Below are positions 26,280 through 35,412 of a stretch of 64,000 bases of DNA, one piece after another; positions within the stretch are counted from its first letter, which is position 1, and every line of letters begins with the position of its first letter. The position numbers were made by a program, and so were the translations under genes. The stretch is from an uncultured Caryophanales bacterium (GTDB lineage Bacteria; Bacillota_I; Bacilli_A; RFN20; CAG-826), in the NCBI GenBank assembly GCA_946407815.1, contig CAMJPB010000002.1, positions 1 through 64,000 of the forward strand, given 5' to 3'. The notes beneath the pieces are model-generated. The model worked only from the letters and a program-made list of their open reading frames with translations, was not told the origin of the DNA and searched no databases.

Positions 26280-26338
26280 ATAAAACTTGAAGTAAAAGAC
26301 ACTGTTTATTAAAATAAAGACATCAAAAGGAGAACCTT

Positions 26339-26584
26339 ATGGCAAGCGAAAAATTTGAATTAATGATTTCATATCCTGATGGACATGTCGAAGTTATTGA
26401 AGAAGCATTTTATGTTTTAGAAAAAGCTGTTGAATATGGTGAAAGTATGATGAACCAAATTGCTGCAACCGAGCAATTTCATGATAACAAAGGCCGTCGC
26501 CTTCAAAAACCTTCTTACGAAGTTTACAAGATCGAAAATGGTTCACGTAAACTTGTTTTAGAAGGAAAAGGAAAGAAGTTTTAA
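26339..26584 (+). CDS. Small conserved-looking protein, unknown function
   Basis: 81 residues, soluble, mixed charge. Good ribosome site (AAAAGGAG) before the ATG and a strong terminator right after the stop, so it is a real single-gene unit. The sequence (YPDGHVEVIEEAFYVLEKA) has no motif I recognise. It may be a small regulatory or adaptor protein, but nothing visible decides this. Confidence 0.75.
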   Translation: MASEKFELMISYPDGHVEVIEEAFYVLEKAVEYGESMMNQIAATEQFHDNKGRRLQKPSYEVYKIENGSRKLVLEGKGKKF

Positions 26585-26592
26585 TTAAAAAT

Positions 26593-26615
26593 ACCGACTT
26601 AGTCGGTTTTTTAAT
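26593..26615 (+). terminator. Terminator after the 81-residue gene
   Basis: ACCGAC-TTA-GTCGGT followed by TTTTTT. Confidence 0.85.
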
Positions 26616-26629
26616 TTTCAGTTAGTTTA

Positions 26630-27403
26630 ATGAAAATTTACGAATTATCTAAACAAAAAAACATCCGTGATTTAGGCGGATTAGTTGGTCACGAAGGAAA
26701 GACCATAAAATATGGCCGTATTTTTCGTGGCGGTTCTTTAGAAAAGGTCTCTGAAGAAGATATTGAAATTGTAAATTCTTTCCATTTAACTGACATAATT
26801 GACTTTAGAAGCAGAAGTGAATTTGTTAATCGTCCTGATTACTTCTTTGAAGGCGTGAAAGTCCATAATTTCACAACCTTTGAACACGAGCATAAAAAGG
26901 AAGAGATCGTTTATGACGACGGTAACCTATTATGGTTTATGAATCAAGGTGATACAGGATTTCAACATTTAATGAGAACTTATAACGAGCTTATCGACAC
27001 TGAAGAAGCTCAGCAAGCATACGCAAACTTGTTTAAAATATTGATGAAAGATGGAAATCCAGTTACTTATTTCCACTGCTCTCAAGGTAAAGACCGTGTT
27101 GGTATCGGCGCTTACTTGATAGAATCTGCATTAGGTGTCAGTGAAGAAGATAAAATCAAAGATTACCTTTTGTCCAATGTTGCAATGGATAAAAGAAAAG
27201 ATAATCTCATTAACTTTGTTAAAGATCGTCCGTTCTACAACGAGCAATACAAAAAAGATTTACTCGAAGTATTCTCTGCAAAAATTGAATACCTCAATGA
27301 AGCAATTAGAGTCATGAACGAGAAGTATGGAGGCGTCATAAACTACATCGAAAAGGTTCTCAAAGTTGACGTCGAAAAGTTTAGAGAAATGTATCTAGAA
27401 TAA
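26630..27403 (+). CDS. Tyrosine phosphatase (Y_phosphatase3/IphP-like)
   Basis: 257 residues. NIRDLGG near residue 12, the GRIFRGGSL block, the IDFRSRSE strand and the P-loop HCSQGKDRVG near residue 150 (nucleophile Cys, Arg). These are the features of the secreted-type IphP/Y_phosphatase3 family, which dephosphorylates proteins or phosphoinositides. No signal peptide is seen, so it is cytosolic here. No ribosome site before the ATG. Confidence 0.92.
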   Translation: MKIYELSKQKNIRDLGGLVGHEGKTIKYGRIFRGGSLEKVSEEDIEIVNSFHLTDIIDFRSRSEFVNRPDYFFEGVKVHNFTTFEHEHKKEEIVYDDGNLLWFMNQGDTGFQHLMRTYNELIDTEEAQQAYANLFKILMKDGNPVTYFHCSQGKDRVGIGAYLIESALGVSEEDKIKDYLLSNVAMDKRKDNLINFVKDRPFYNEQYKKDLLEVFSAKIEYLNEAIRVMNEKYGGVINYIEKVLKVDVEKFREMYLE

Positions 27404-27418
27404 AATTGACAAAATATG

Positions 27419-27456
27419 AAAAAACCCAGGAATTCCTGTAGATTTCTGGGTTTTTT
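27419..27456. terminator. Bidirectional terminator between convergent genes
   Basis: AACCCAG/CTGGGTT outer stem with inner CCAGGAATTCCTG, flanked by A and T runs. Serves the phosphatase (+) and lgt (-). Confidence 0.85.
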
Positions 27457-27465
27457 AGTAGATTT

Positions 27466-28218
27466 TTAGTAGTTTTTTTGTTTCGCTTTAATCGCTCTTA
27501 CTAATAGGATAATTGCGATTATAAAGATTAGAATGGACCAAATTTGAGATGGAGACAAGAACGATAATTGTCCTCTTTCATCTCCTCTAATAAATTCGAT
27601 CAAAAATCTAAAAATTGAATAGGATAATAAGTAGATAATTAGAGTCCATTTGCAATCCTTTTTAAACGCAAAATATATGAGAATTCCCGATAAAATTAGC
27701 AAAAATGCCATCTCAATTAACTGTGTTGGAATTACCTTATGAGAGTGCCCTGGAAACATCATTCCCAACCATGAATCTGTCTCTTTTCCATAGCAACATC
27801 CATTTAGGAAACAGCCGAGTCTACCAAAAGCATGTCCTAAAGAAAGGGCGCCAGGAACAATCACAAGTAGTTCGCTTAAAATTGGTTTGTTATTTCTGAG
27901 GTAGAAAAATTTATACATTAAGGCAAATACGACAACACCACCAAATAAACCGCCATAGAAAGTTAAACTCCAAGTCCATTTTTGTGGTTCACCATTAACA
28001 GCGTGCTTAATACTTTCGTACAGATTCTCGAATAGTAACGCGAAAACAAATGCTGCAACAATTGATGCAAGAACAGTTATTGATAAATCAATATAGTTAC
28101 CTTTTGTCAATTTATGTCTTCGTAAATAAAGAAAAGTTACTACCCCTCCAACTAAAAAACCAAGAACAATCATAAGGTTCATTGTGAAGCCAGAAATACC
28201 AAATAAATTAGGGTACAT
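27466..28218 (-). CDS. lgt: Prolipoprotein diacylglyceryl transferase
   Basis: Attaches diacylglycerol to the lipobox Cys of prolipoproteins in the membrane. 250 residues, about seven helices. The signature GRLGCFLNGCCYG lies near residue 130 and the conserved YGG in SLTFYGGLFGG near residue 88. It fits the many lipobox proteins in this window. TATAAT (28228-28233, minus strand) lies 9 nt before the ATG, without a ribosome site. Confidence 0.97.
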   Translation of the reverse strand: MYPNLFGISGFTMNLMIVLGFLVGGVVTFLYLRRHKLTKGNYIDLSITVLASIVAAFVFALLFENLYESIKHAVNGEPQKWTWSLTFYGGLFGGVVVFALMYKFFYLRNNKPILSELLVIVPGALSLGHAFGRLGCFLNGCCYGKETDSWLGMMFPGHSHKVIPTQLIEMAFLLILSGILIYFAFKKDCKWTLIIYLLSYSIFRFLIEFIRGDERGQLSFLSPSQIWSILIFIIAIILLVRAIKAKQKNY

Positions 28219-28391
28219 AATTTAAGTATTATAATACTAGTTTCAAAGTTTAAAGTTAACATTATTCTTATCTTTATTTTCGCGTTTGAGAGTGCTAATT
28301 TATAAATAGAGTTTTACCTGTAAACTAAGTCATGTTTATCGCAAAAAACTCAGAATTTATCAAATTTAATACATAGTATTAGGGTGTAGTT

Positions 28392-29216
28392 ATGAAACTT
28401 AATAAAGGCTCAATTTATTTACCAAAAAAAAGAAACGCAAATCCTGTTAAGTACCTTTGCATTTGCGCTCATCAAGATGATTGTGAAATCATGGCAATTC
28501 ATGGAATTTTAAAAGGCTACTATTCAAAGAAATTTTCATTTGCTTTAGTTGAAACCACCGATGGCGGAGGATCAGCACGTACTGGAAAATTTAAAGATTA
28601 TACTGACGAAGAAATGAAAGCAGTTCGTATTAAAGAACAACAAGCTGCGGCAGAAATTGGCAAATACAATTCCTTATATATGCTCAACTACACTTCAAAA
28701 GAAGTGAAAGACAGAAATAACAAAGATATCGTTGATGATTATGTCAGCATTATTAAAGAATTGAAACCACAAGTCATCTACACTCACTCAGTTTTAGATA
28801 AACATCCAACACACATAGGAGTTGTCCTAAAAGTTATCCAAGCTTTAAGAAGTCTTCCAAAGGAAGAACAACCAAAGCTCTTCTATGGTTGTGAAGTCTG
28901 GAGAGGTCTAGACTGGATCTCAGATGATAGAAAGATTGGATTTGATGTTTCTAGAAACGAGAGACTCCAAAAGAAGATTCTTGATGTATTCGAATCTCAA
29001 ATTGCAGGCGGAAAAGCCTACACCAAAGCAAGTATTGGTAGAAGATATCAAAATGCAACTTACTTCCAATCTCACTCAGTTGACTCATTCAAGATGATTA
29101 GCTACGGGATTGATTTAAGACCACTACTTAAAAATCCAAATCTATCAGTTAAGGAATTTGCATTGTCCTTCGTTGAGGATTTAAAACAAGAAATTTCAGA
29201 AGTGATTGGTGACTAA
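28392..29216 (+). CDS. PIG-L/LmbE-family deacetylase
   Basis: 274 residues. The zinc/catalytic motif AHQDD (residues 26-30) and the second metal His in DKHPTHIGV near residue 140 are present. The family removes acetyl groups from GlcNAc-type sugars. No signal peptide, so cytosolic. Substrate unknown. It precedes the glucan-use locus on the same strand but has its own terminator-like hairpin, so a link to glucan use is not shown. Confidence 0.92.
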   Translation: MKLNKGSIYLPKKRNANPVKYLCICAHQDDCEIMAIHGILKGYYSKKFSFALVETTDGGGSARTGKFKDYTDEEMKAVRIKEQQAAAEIGKYNSLYMLNYTSKEVKDRNNKDIVDDYVSIIKELKPQVIYTHSVLDKHPTHIGVVLKVIQALRSLPKEEQPKLFYGCEVWRGLDWISDDRKIGFDVSRNERLQKKILDVFESQIAGGKAYTKASIGRRYQNATYFQSHSVDSFKMISYGIDLRPLLKNPNLSVKEFALSFVEDLKQEISEVIGD

Positions 29217-29236
29217 AAACCATCACTTTTTTTACT
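29200..29236 (+). terminator. Terminator at the end of the PIG-L gene
   Basis: AGTGATTGGT pairs with ACCATCACT with one bulge, around the stop codon; T7 follows. Confidence 0.6.
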
Positions 29237-29328
29237 TTCCTAAAAATTATTAGATAAAATCTTTATTTTCTTTTGCATGGATGCTAATATATTAGTAGAG
29301 TTTTTTCGGAAAGTGAAAAAATAGAATT

Positions 29329-30786
29329 ATGAGTAAAAAAGTACAATTTGGAACAGGCGGATTTCGTGGAGTCATCGGAGACGATTTCAACAAAGAGAAT
29401 ATCCAGCTTGTCGCGCAAGCTTTAGCAAATATCGTTATTGAAAACAAACAAAAAGACAGCCCAATTATCGTAGGCTATGATAACCGCTTCTTATCAGACT
29501 TTGCAGCCAAGTGGTTCTGCGAAGTTTTAAATGCAAACGGAATTAAGACTTTATTATTTACTCATACTGTTCCTACTCCAACAGTTATGTCATCCACACG
29601 TGATATGCATAACTTCTATGGAGTTATGATTACCGCATCACATAACCCATACTATTTCAATGGTATTAAAGTATTTACATCAGAAGGATTTGACGCAGAT
29701 GTAGCATTTACTTCTCTTTTAGAGAAGAAGATTAATGAAGTTAAAGAAGTTCACATCTTGAACGAAAGACTTTCTCGTAACAAAGGACTTCTTGAAGACT
29801 ACGATAATTTAGGTAGCTATTTATCACACATCAAATCATTTATTGATCCAACAGTCGTTAAAAATAAACTTAGAGTTTTGTATAACAACATGAACGGAGT
29901 TGGCGTTATTGGAATAAAACCTTTAGCAGAAAAACTCCATATTTATCAATTCGTCATTATGAACGAAGACCACGATGCGTTCTTTGGATTTAACTTACCA
30001 AATCCTACAAAAGAAGCACTTATTGGTGAATTCTCTGAAACTGTCGTTAACCAAGGTTATGACTTAGGTATGGCGACCGACTCAGACGGCGATCGTTTAG
30101 GCATTATTGATGAAAAGGGAAACTATGTTTCCGCTAACGAAATTTTAGCATCTATTTACAATTATCTTATCACCGAAAGAGGTTATACAGGTGACATCGT
30201 TAAAAACTGTGCTACTTCAATTTTAGTTGATTTAGTAGCAGAAAAACTTGGTCTTGAATGCCACGAAGTTGATGTTGGATTTAAAAACATCACTCAAGGT
30301 ATGAGAGATTACAATGCTTTATTGGGCGGCGAATCTAGTGGTGGCTTAACAATGAAGGGTTACATTTATGGTAAAGATGCAACATTCTCTGGGGCACTTT
30401 TCCTCGAAATGGTTATTAAACTTAATAAACCCGTTAGCCAAATCATTAGTGAACTTAAAGAAAGTGTTCATTATGATTACAACTTCTCAGAAGACTTTAT
30501 TACATTAAACGTTGATGCAAATAGAGTTCTTGAATATATGAGAGACAATAAACCTAAACTTTCAGTAGATTATGACGAAGTTAAAGTCTTTGGTCGTAAC
30601 ATGAAATTCTTATTTGCTGAAAGACAATGGTTACTACTTAGATTAAGTGGTACAGAACCAGCTTTTAGAGTGTTTGCTGAATTCAAAGATCAAAACACTG
30701 CTAATAGATTGGTGGAGGAACTTAAAGACTACATTAAAACCGTCCAAGATATAGTTGCCGTTGAGATGGGCGAAAAAATTGTATAA
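29329..30786 (+). CDS. Alpha-D-phosphohexomutase (phosphoglucomutase/phosphomannomutase)
   Basis: 485 residues. GTGGFRG at the start, MITASHNPYYFNG with the phosphoserine, TDSDGDRLG for Mg, GGESSGG for sugar choice and RLSGTEPAFR for phosphate. Converts glucose-1-phosphate to glucose-6-phosphate (or the mannose pair). It directly precedes the GH16 gene and would feed the product of the nearby glucan phosphorylase into glycolysis. A short intergenic gap of 10 bp suggests co-transcription with the GH16 gene. Confidence 0.94.
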   Translation: MSKKVQFGTGGFRGVIGDDFNKENIQLVAQALANIVIENKQKDSPIIVGYDNRFLSDFAAKWFCEVLNANGIKTLLFTHTVPTPTVMSSTRDMHNFYGVMITASHNPYYFNGIKVFTSEGFDADVAFTSLLEKKINEVKEVHILNERLSRNKGLLEDYDNLGSYLSHIKSFIDPTVVKNKLRVLYNNMNGVGVIGIKPLAEKLHIYQFVIMNEDHDAFFGFNLPNPTKEALIGEFSETVVNQGYDLGMATDSDGDRLGIIDEKGNYVSANEILASIYNYLITERGYTGDIVKNCATSILVDLVAEKLGLECHEVDVGFKNITQGMRDYNALLGGESSGGLTMKGYIYGKDATFSGALFLEMVIKLNKPVSQIISELKESVHYDYNFSEDFITLNVDANRVLEYMRDNKPKLSVDYDEVKVFGRNMKFLFAERQWLLLRLSGTEPAFRVFAEFKDQNTANRLVEELKDYIKTVQDIVAVEMGEKIV

Positions 30787-30796
30787 GATTTTATTT

Positions 30797-32812
30797 ATGA
30801 AAAATAAACGATTATTATTACTAGCTATTCCTGCTGCAATGTTGATTTTCGCCGGTTTTTCTGCAGTATTTTCCCAAAATTCCACCATTTCTGCTTCTGC
30901 CGCTAATGTAGAAACAGATATGTCAAAAGTCGCACTTTTAGATAACGAATCTATCGATCAAGCCAATATCATTTATGATGATTTTTCTGGTACTTCTTTG
31001 AACACAAACTGGGTCATTTCGCATCGTAAATGGGGCGGATACGATAACAAAGGCGTTGATGCACGAAACGTCTATTTAGATACAGCAAACGACAAAGTCA
31101 TTATAAGATGTTTAGGTAACCAACACGTCCAAACTCCTACAATTGACGGAGTTGGAGGTCCTATTTCAGGTGGCGCTTTAGTTTTAAAACAAGCAGCAAG
31201 ACCTGGTAGATACGAAACCCGCTTTAAAGCCGCTTATAACGTTGGCGTTTGTAATGCTTTCTGGACCTACACTGAAGATGGTCAAGGCAACAACCACGAA
31301 ATTGATATTGAATTTCCATTTAAGGATAACTATGGGAACAACTCCTACGATGAAGTAATCTTCACCAATTATATTGGTGAGTCAAACTTCCAACAAACTC
31401 ATAAGACATTGAATTTCTTTCTTAATGATGGCGAATATCATACTTATGCATTTGATTGGTATTATTCTGAATCACATCAACAAATTCGTTATTATATCGA
31501 TTCAGTTTTACTAGCGACACACACAATAAACTCACAACTTCCATATCTTGCTTCAAGATTATGGCTCGGTTGCTGGCTTCCAAATAACCCTGGATTCGTT
31601 GGCATTCCTAATTTTGATGAATGTTTCATGGAAATTGATTATTTTAAGTATTCTCCATTTAAAAACCAACTTGCTAAATCGCAAGGTAATGCTGGAGGAT
31701 GCGGAAATACATCAACCAATTACAATATTGGTGGAAATCCATTTGATAAATATAACTGGCTAAGTAATGGTTCTTTCCACTCTATCAGTAAAACTGATAG
31801 CATGCAAGCAAGAGGCTACGAGACTACAGGCACAACGCGTTTATATAATGGATTTGATCACGCGGGTGATCCTAATAGCGGCGGTTTAAAATTAAGTACA
31901 AATTCATCTATTACTTATAACATTGACTCAACTTATAAAGATTTTAAGTATGAATACTCCACCTTCTACAAAGGCGCAGGTACAGTTTCATTCTCTTTCT
32001 ATAGCAAAAACGGTTCATTAATTAAAACTCAACCATTAGTCTTACCTCAAAAAGATTCATGGACAAATACAAAATATATTTTTGAAGTTCCAACTGGTAC
32101 TTTCTACACTGTTTACAAAGTAAACACCACTACATCTGAACTTTATTTAGATAATATGGAACTTGCATTCACAAATAACAGCCAGCCAATTGATGATGTT
32201 ATTTTAGTTTCAATCTCTTTAACAGGCCCAAATAAAACAACATACAAGATTGGCGAACCACTTGATTTAACAGGTTTAGTGGTTACCGGCACTTATAGTG
32301 ACGGCTCCAAAAAGACCATTACTGACTTTAGCGTAAGTTCAGTTGATACAAGCACACCTGGACAAAAAACAGTTACCGTTAGTGTTGGAGAAATCTCTGC
32401 GACATTTAAAATAACAGTCGACGAAGAGGGACAAAGCTCTGCAACATTAACTCAAATCGTTATTGAAGGTGAATTTAAAACTGAATACTTCGTTGGTGAA
32501 GAATTAGATTTCTCTGGAATGAGCGTAAAAGCCATGTACAGTGATAGCACCAGCAAATTAATTACAAATTACGATATTTATAAACCAAGTACCGCTACAC
32601 CTGGTATTAAAACAGTTACAGTTACCTACATTGATAAAACAGCATCATTTGATATAACTGTTAAACAAATTCCTGATCAAAAAGATGAGGAAGAAGAGGA
32701 TAAAGGTTCAACCCCAATTTGTGGCGGAAATACTAAACTAACAGGACTTATTCTCTTACTTACTTCAGTAGTTGGGTTCACAACTCTTGGAGTAGTTAGA
32801 AAAGTTGCTTAA
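30797..32812 (+). CDS. Secreted GH16 endo-beta-glucanase with two Ig-like domains and a C-terminal anchor
   Basis: 671 residues from ATG 30797; the longer frame from 30755 overlaps the mutase end. Signal peptide, then a GH16 domain with catalytic EIDIE (residues 168-172: nucleophile Glu168, acid Glu172) after NNH. A CBM-like stretch (about 320-470) follows. Two Big_3-like domains (each LTGxxKTxYxxGExLDxxG) come next, then an acidic linker. The end is a hydrophobic segment (LTGLILLLTSVVGF) with a basic tail. GH16 covers laminarinases, lichenases and others; beta-1,3-glucan is the best guess from context. Probably held at the cell surface by the C-terminal helix. Confidence 0.93.
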   Translation: MKNKRLLLLAIPAAMLIFAGFSAVFSQNSTISASAANVETDMSKVALLDNESIDQANIIYDDFSGTSLNTNWVISHRKWGGYDNKGVDARNVYLDTANDKVIIRCLGNQHVQTPTIDGVGGPISGGALVLKQAARPGRYETRFKAAYNVGVCNAFWTYTEDGQGNNHEIDIEFPFKDNYGNNSYDEVIFTNYIGESNFQQTHKTLNFFLNDGEYHTYAFDWYYSESHQQIRYYIDSVLLATHTINSQLPYLASRLWLGCWLPNNPGFVGIPNFDECFMEIDYFKYSPFKNQLAKSQGNAGGCGNTSTNYNIGGNPFDKYNWLSNGSFHSISKTDSMQARGYETTGTTRLYNGFDHAGDPNSGGLKLSTNSSITYNIDSTYKDFKYEYSTFYKGAGTVSFSFYSKNGSLIKTQPLVLPQKDSWTNTKYIFEVPTGTFYTVYKVNTTTSELYLDNMELAFTNNSQPIDDVILVSISLTGPNKTTYKIGEPLDLTGLVVTGTYSDGSKKTITDFSVSSVDTSTPGQKTVTVSVGEISATFKITVDEEGQSSATLTQIVIEGEFKTEYFVGEELDFSGMSVKAMYSDSTSKLITNYDIYKPSTATPGIKTVTVTYIDKTASFDITVKQIPDQKDEEEEDKGSTPICGGNTKLTGLILLLTSVVGFTTLGVVRKVA

Positions 32813-32820
32813 AACTACTA

Positions 32821-32848
32821 AAAAGCCCAGGAAATCCTGGACTTTTTT
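32821..32848. terminator. Bidirectional terminator between GH16 and the phosphorylase
   Basis: AAAAGCCCAGG/CCTGGACTTTT hairpin with A/T-rich flanks between convergent genes. Confidence 0.8.
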
Positions 32849-32861
32849 AATGTATTGATAA

Positions 32862-35372
32862 TTAGTAAATCACTTGAATTTCTATGGTTTTTTCAGGAAT
32901 TTCATCTAAATTTATGATCTCAGAATTTAGAGGTTTTCCGTTTACCATAATTGATAAGTTCTTATTATTTTCTTTACTAATTTGATGATATTTAATTCGT
33001 CTATTTTTAGCGCTTAATTCAAGTGAGACTTCATCCATTGGAAGCTTGTTAGGGCTAACCTTAATCTTGTTTTCAAATAAAGGTTCTACGCCGATAAATG
33101 ATTCAACAAGTCCTTTAAGAAGAGTATTAGAGCTTCCTGTGTACCAATCGTTCATGGATTGTCCATCAATTCCTAACTCTTTGTTATAACCATAAGAGTT
33201 TGGCATTACAAATGGAGAAGTTGAAATTGATTTATGAGTAATTGGAATAAGTCTAAGTAATTCTTTGTAGGCTAAATCAGATTCTTTAATCATGCTTAAT
33301 GCTTTAAAGATAAACATTGCAGCATGAATATAAGTTGCAGCATTTTCCGCTGTACCTTTTGGTAAGTTCACAATTCTTCCAACTTTTGTAGCGTTAAGAC
33401 GATCAAAGTAGACATCAAAAGTTTTATAACCATAATCGGATTTAAGACAATCAAATGCATTTAAAACATGTGGAATTAAACTTGGATCAACTTTATGGAA
33501 ATCAGAAATTATATAGAAAGAATTACTTGTGGATGAATGGCGCGAAACTCCATCAACATCATTAAATGAACCAACGTAAAATGAACGATTCTCACCCCAA
33601 CCATGGACAATTCTCTTCTCATTACCTTTGGTAACAACTGCATATTTCTTAATTCCTTCGGCAAGTTCTTCGCAAATTTGCTCGTATCTTGAAGTATCAA
33701 AACCCCTTGTTTTGGCGATTTGAATAAACTCATAAAGATTTTTATAAAGATGGAAAGATGCCATAACTGAAACACCATTTCCGTACTCAACATTAGGATT
33801 TTCACTTCTACCTAATCCATCAACTGCATCGTTCCAATCTCCAAATAGAGTTCTTAAACATTTAGTATCAGGATCAATATTGGAGCAAAGGTAATCAATA
33901 ATATTTTTTAAGTGTTCAAAAACAGATGATTTATGTTCTGATCGTTTAACTTGTCTTTCATTAACATAGGTAACGTAGCCACATTTTTCATCTAAAATCT
34001 TATAATCCTCTGTAAAACAGAGATATTTATAAAGAGTCGTAATTAACCATTGACCTTGATCAATAAATAGACGTGAATCGACTAACGCTATTCCTTCTTT
34101 ATCAAATGTGCCTGCTTGACGTGGAACTCTACCTAATTCATCTTCATAAACATAATTTAAAACATATAGAAGTTTTTCTTTTACGAATCTAGGATTCCAC
34201 ATGCACATCGCTTCAAGCATTTGAGCAACGTCTCTAACTCCAAGCATCATAACTGAAGAGTTCTTTGTTTTTGAGCAATAATCTACTTGTCTCATGACTT
34301 GGTAAACAAAATTGTTAAAAATTTCGTCACTAACTCCAGCATCATGAAGTCCTTTTAAGTTGAGAACTAGTTTATTCTTATTTTTCACAAACTCTTTTTG
34401 ATAGTCGTTTCTCAGTTCAGAAAAGTCTTGATTAACATTTTCTATAGAAAATGGTGCCTTTTCCAAATTGTGACATGATTGCTCATCAAATGCAGAAGTC
34501 ATTTTAATAGCGATACTAAAGTTTTCTTTTGGAAGAAGATGTTTCTTATTAATATCGCCATAGACAGCCATGTCAATAAATTGAGAACATTCTTTTTCGA
34601 CTTCAAACTTTCCGTTTTTTAGGCATGAAGAAGTTGAAAGCTGTCCGTTTTTATCACCCACATAAAGCATCCTGGTGCTTGTGGTATGATTTACTCCACA
34701 ACCATCTCGTTTAATTACTAAGTAATTATGAAGGTGTATTTCCCTGGAAAGATCTTCGACAGAATAAATAGTTGCACCATCTTTATTTATAGTTGATCTT
34801 CTAAACCATTTAGTTTCTTCACTCTCATAATTTGAGTGAGTTAACAAAGGATTAATGTAGTTAGATAAATAAACATCAACTTCTTTATTAGAAAGATTTA
34901 AAGCATTTAATTTTAAGATAACTTCTCTAGCTTTATTAAGGGAAATTTCTAAAGAGAACAGAACACGATTAACCACTCTTAAGTACAAAGTACTTGTCGG
35001 ATTAAAAACAATATATCTTTCTACTTTTTCTCTTCCAAATTCAGTATCACTTACGCCTGTTAGTGAAAAATAATCGTATTTTCCTTTTTTATTTAATATT
35101 CCACCAAAGAAAGCAATGTATGGTTCTTTACCTTCTAAGGTCATTGGAATTATTGAAAAATTAGAATCAACAATTGTGATATAGCCAGAAGAATAAGTCC
35201 ATAAAGTTAAGCCATCCCGTGTTTGAGGTTGTCTTGCATCTCCATAAGGATTAGGCAAGGCCAAAACAGAGTCCTTAGAAAGGAAGTAACAATTGGATGG
35301 TAATTTACCATTTTGTTCCTTCAATTGGCGCTTAATTTTGCCATATAAAAGCTTTATATCTTTATCTTCCAT
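32862..35372 (-). CDS. GH94-like inverting glucan phosphorylase (cellobiose/beta-1,3-oligoglucan phosphorylase type)
   Basis: 836 residues, cytosolic. N-terminal beta-sandwich (LFSLEISLN...), then an (alpha/alpha)6 barrel. The catalytic Asp is in FGDWNDAVDG near residue 513, and a His/Ser/Thr phosphate-site region follows (RHSSTSNSF near 615, KGTAENAATY near 675). This is the clan GH-Q pattern shared by GH94, GH149 and GH161. Cleaves beta-glucosidic bonds with phosphate to give alpha-glucose-1-phosphate. Linkage cannot be read from sequence; two GH16 neighbours favour beta-1,3-glucan (GH161 being a serious option). It is 40 bp downstream of the binding-protein gene. Confidence 0.87.
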   Translation of the reverse strand: MEDKDIKLLYGKIKRQLKEQNGKLPSNCYFLSKDSVLALPNPYGDARQPQTRDGLTLWTYSSGYITIVDSNFSIIPMTLEGKEPYIAFFGGILNKKGKYDYFSLTGVSDTEFGREKVERYIVFNPTSTLYLRVVNRVLFSLEISLNKAREVILKLNALNLSNKEVDVYLSNYINPLLTHSNYESEETKWFRRSTINKDGATIYSVEDLSREIHLHNYLVIKRDGCGVNHTTSTRMLYVGDKNGQLSTSSCLKNGKFEVEKECSQFIDMAVYGDINKKHLLPKENFSIAIKMTSAFDEQSCHNLEKAPFSIENVNQDFSELRNDYQKEFVKNKNKLVLNLKGLHDAGVSDEIFNNFVYQVMRQVDYCSKTKNSSVMMLGVRDVAQMLEAMCMWNPRFVKEKLLYVLNYVYEDELGRVPRQAGTFDKEGIALVDSRLFIDQGQWLITTLYKYLCFTEDYKILDEKCGYVTYVNERQVKRSEHKSSVFEHLKNIIDYLCSNIDPDTKCLRTLFGDWNDAVDGLGRSENPNVEYGNGVSVMASFHLYKNLYEFIQIAKTRGFDTSRYEQICEELAEGIKKYAVVTKGNEKRIVHGWGENRSFYVGSFNDVDGVSRHSSTSNSFYIISDFHKVDPSLIPHVLNAFDCLKSDYGYKTFDVYFDRLNATKVGRIVNLPKGTAENAATYIHAAMFIFKALSMIKESDLAYKELLRLIPITHKSISTSPFVMPNSYGYNKELGIDGQSMNDWYTGSSNTLLKGLVESFIGVEPLFENKIKVSPNKLPMDEVSLELSAKNRRIKYHQISKENNKNLSIMVNGKPLNSEIINLDEIPEKTIEIQVIY

Positions 35373-35412
35373 ACTTTAATAATTTTATTAATCCTTATTT
35401 AAAAATTTTAAA

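Noticed and set aside
28290-28298. GAGTGCTAA, the right half of a CIRCE heat-shock operator
   Set aside because: The left half TTAGCACTC is absent at the required spacing and the next gene is not a chaperone.
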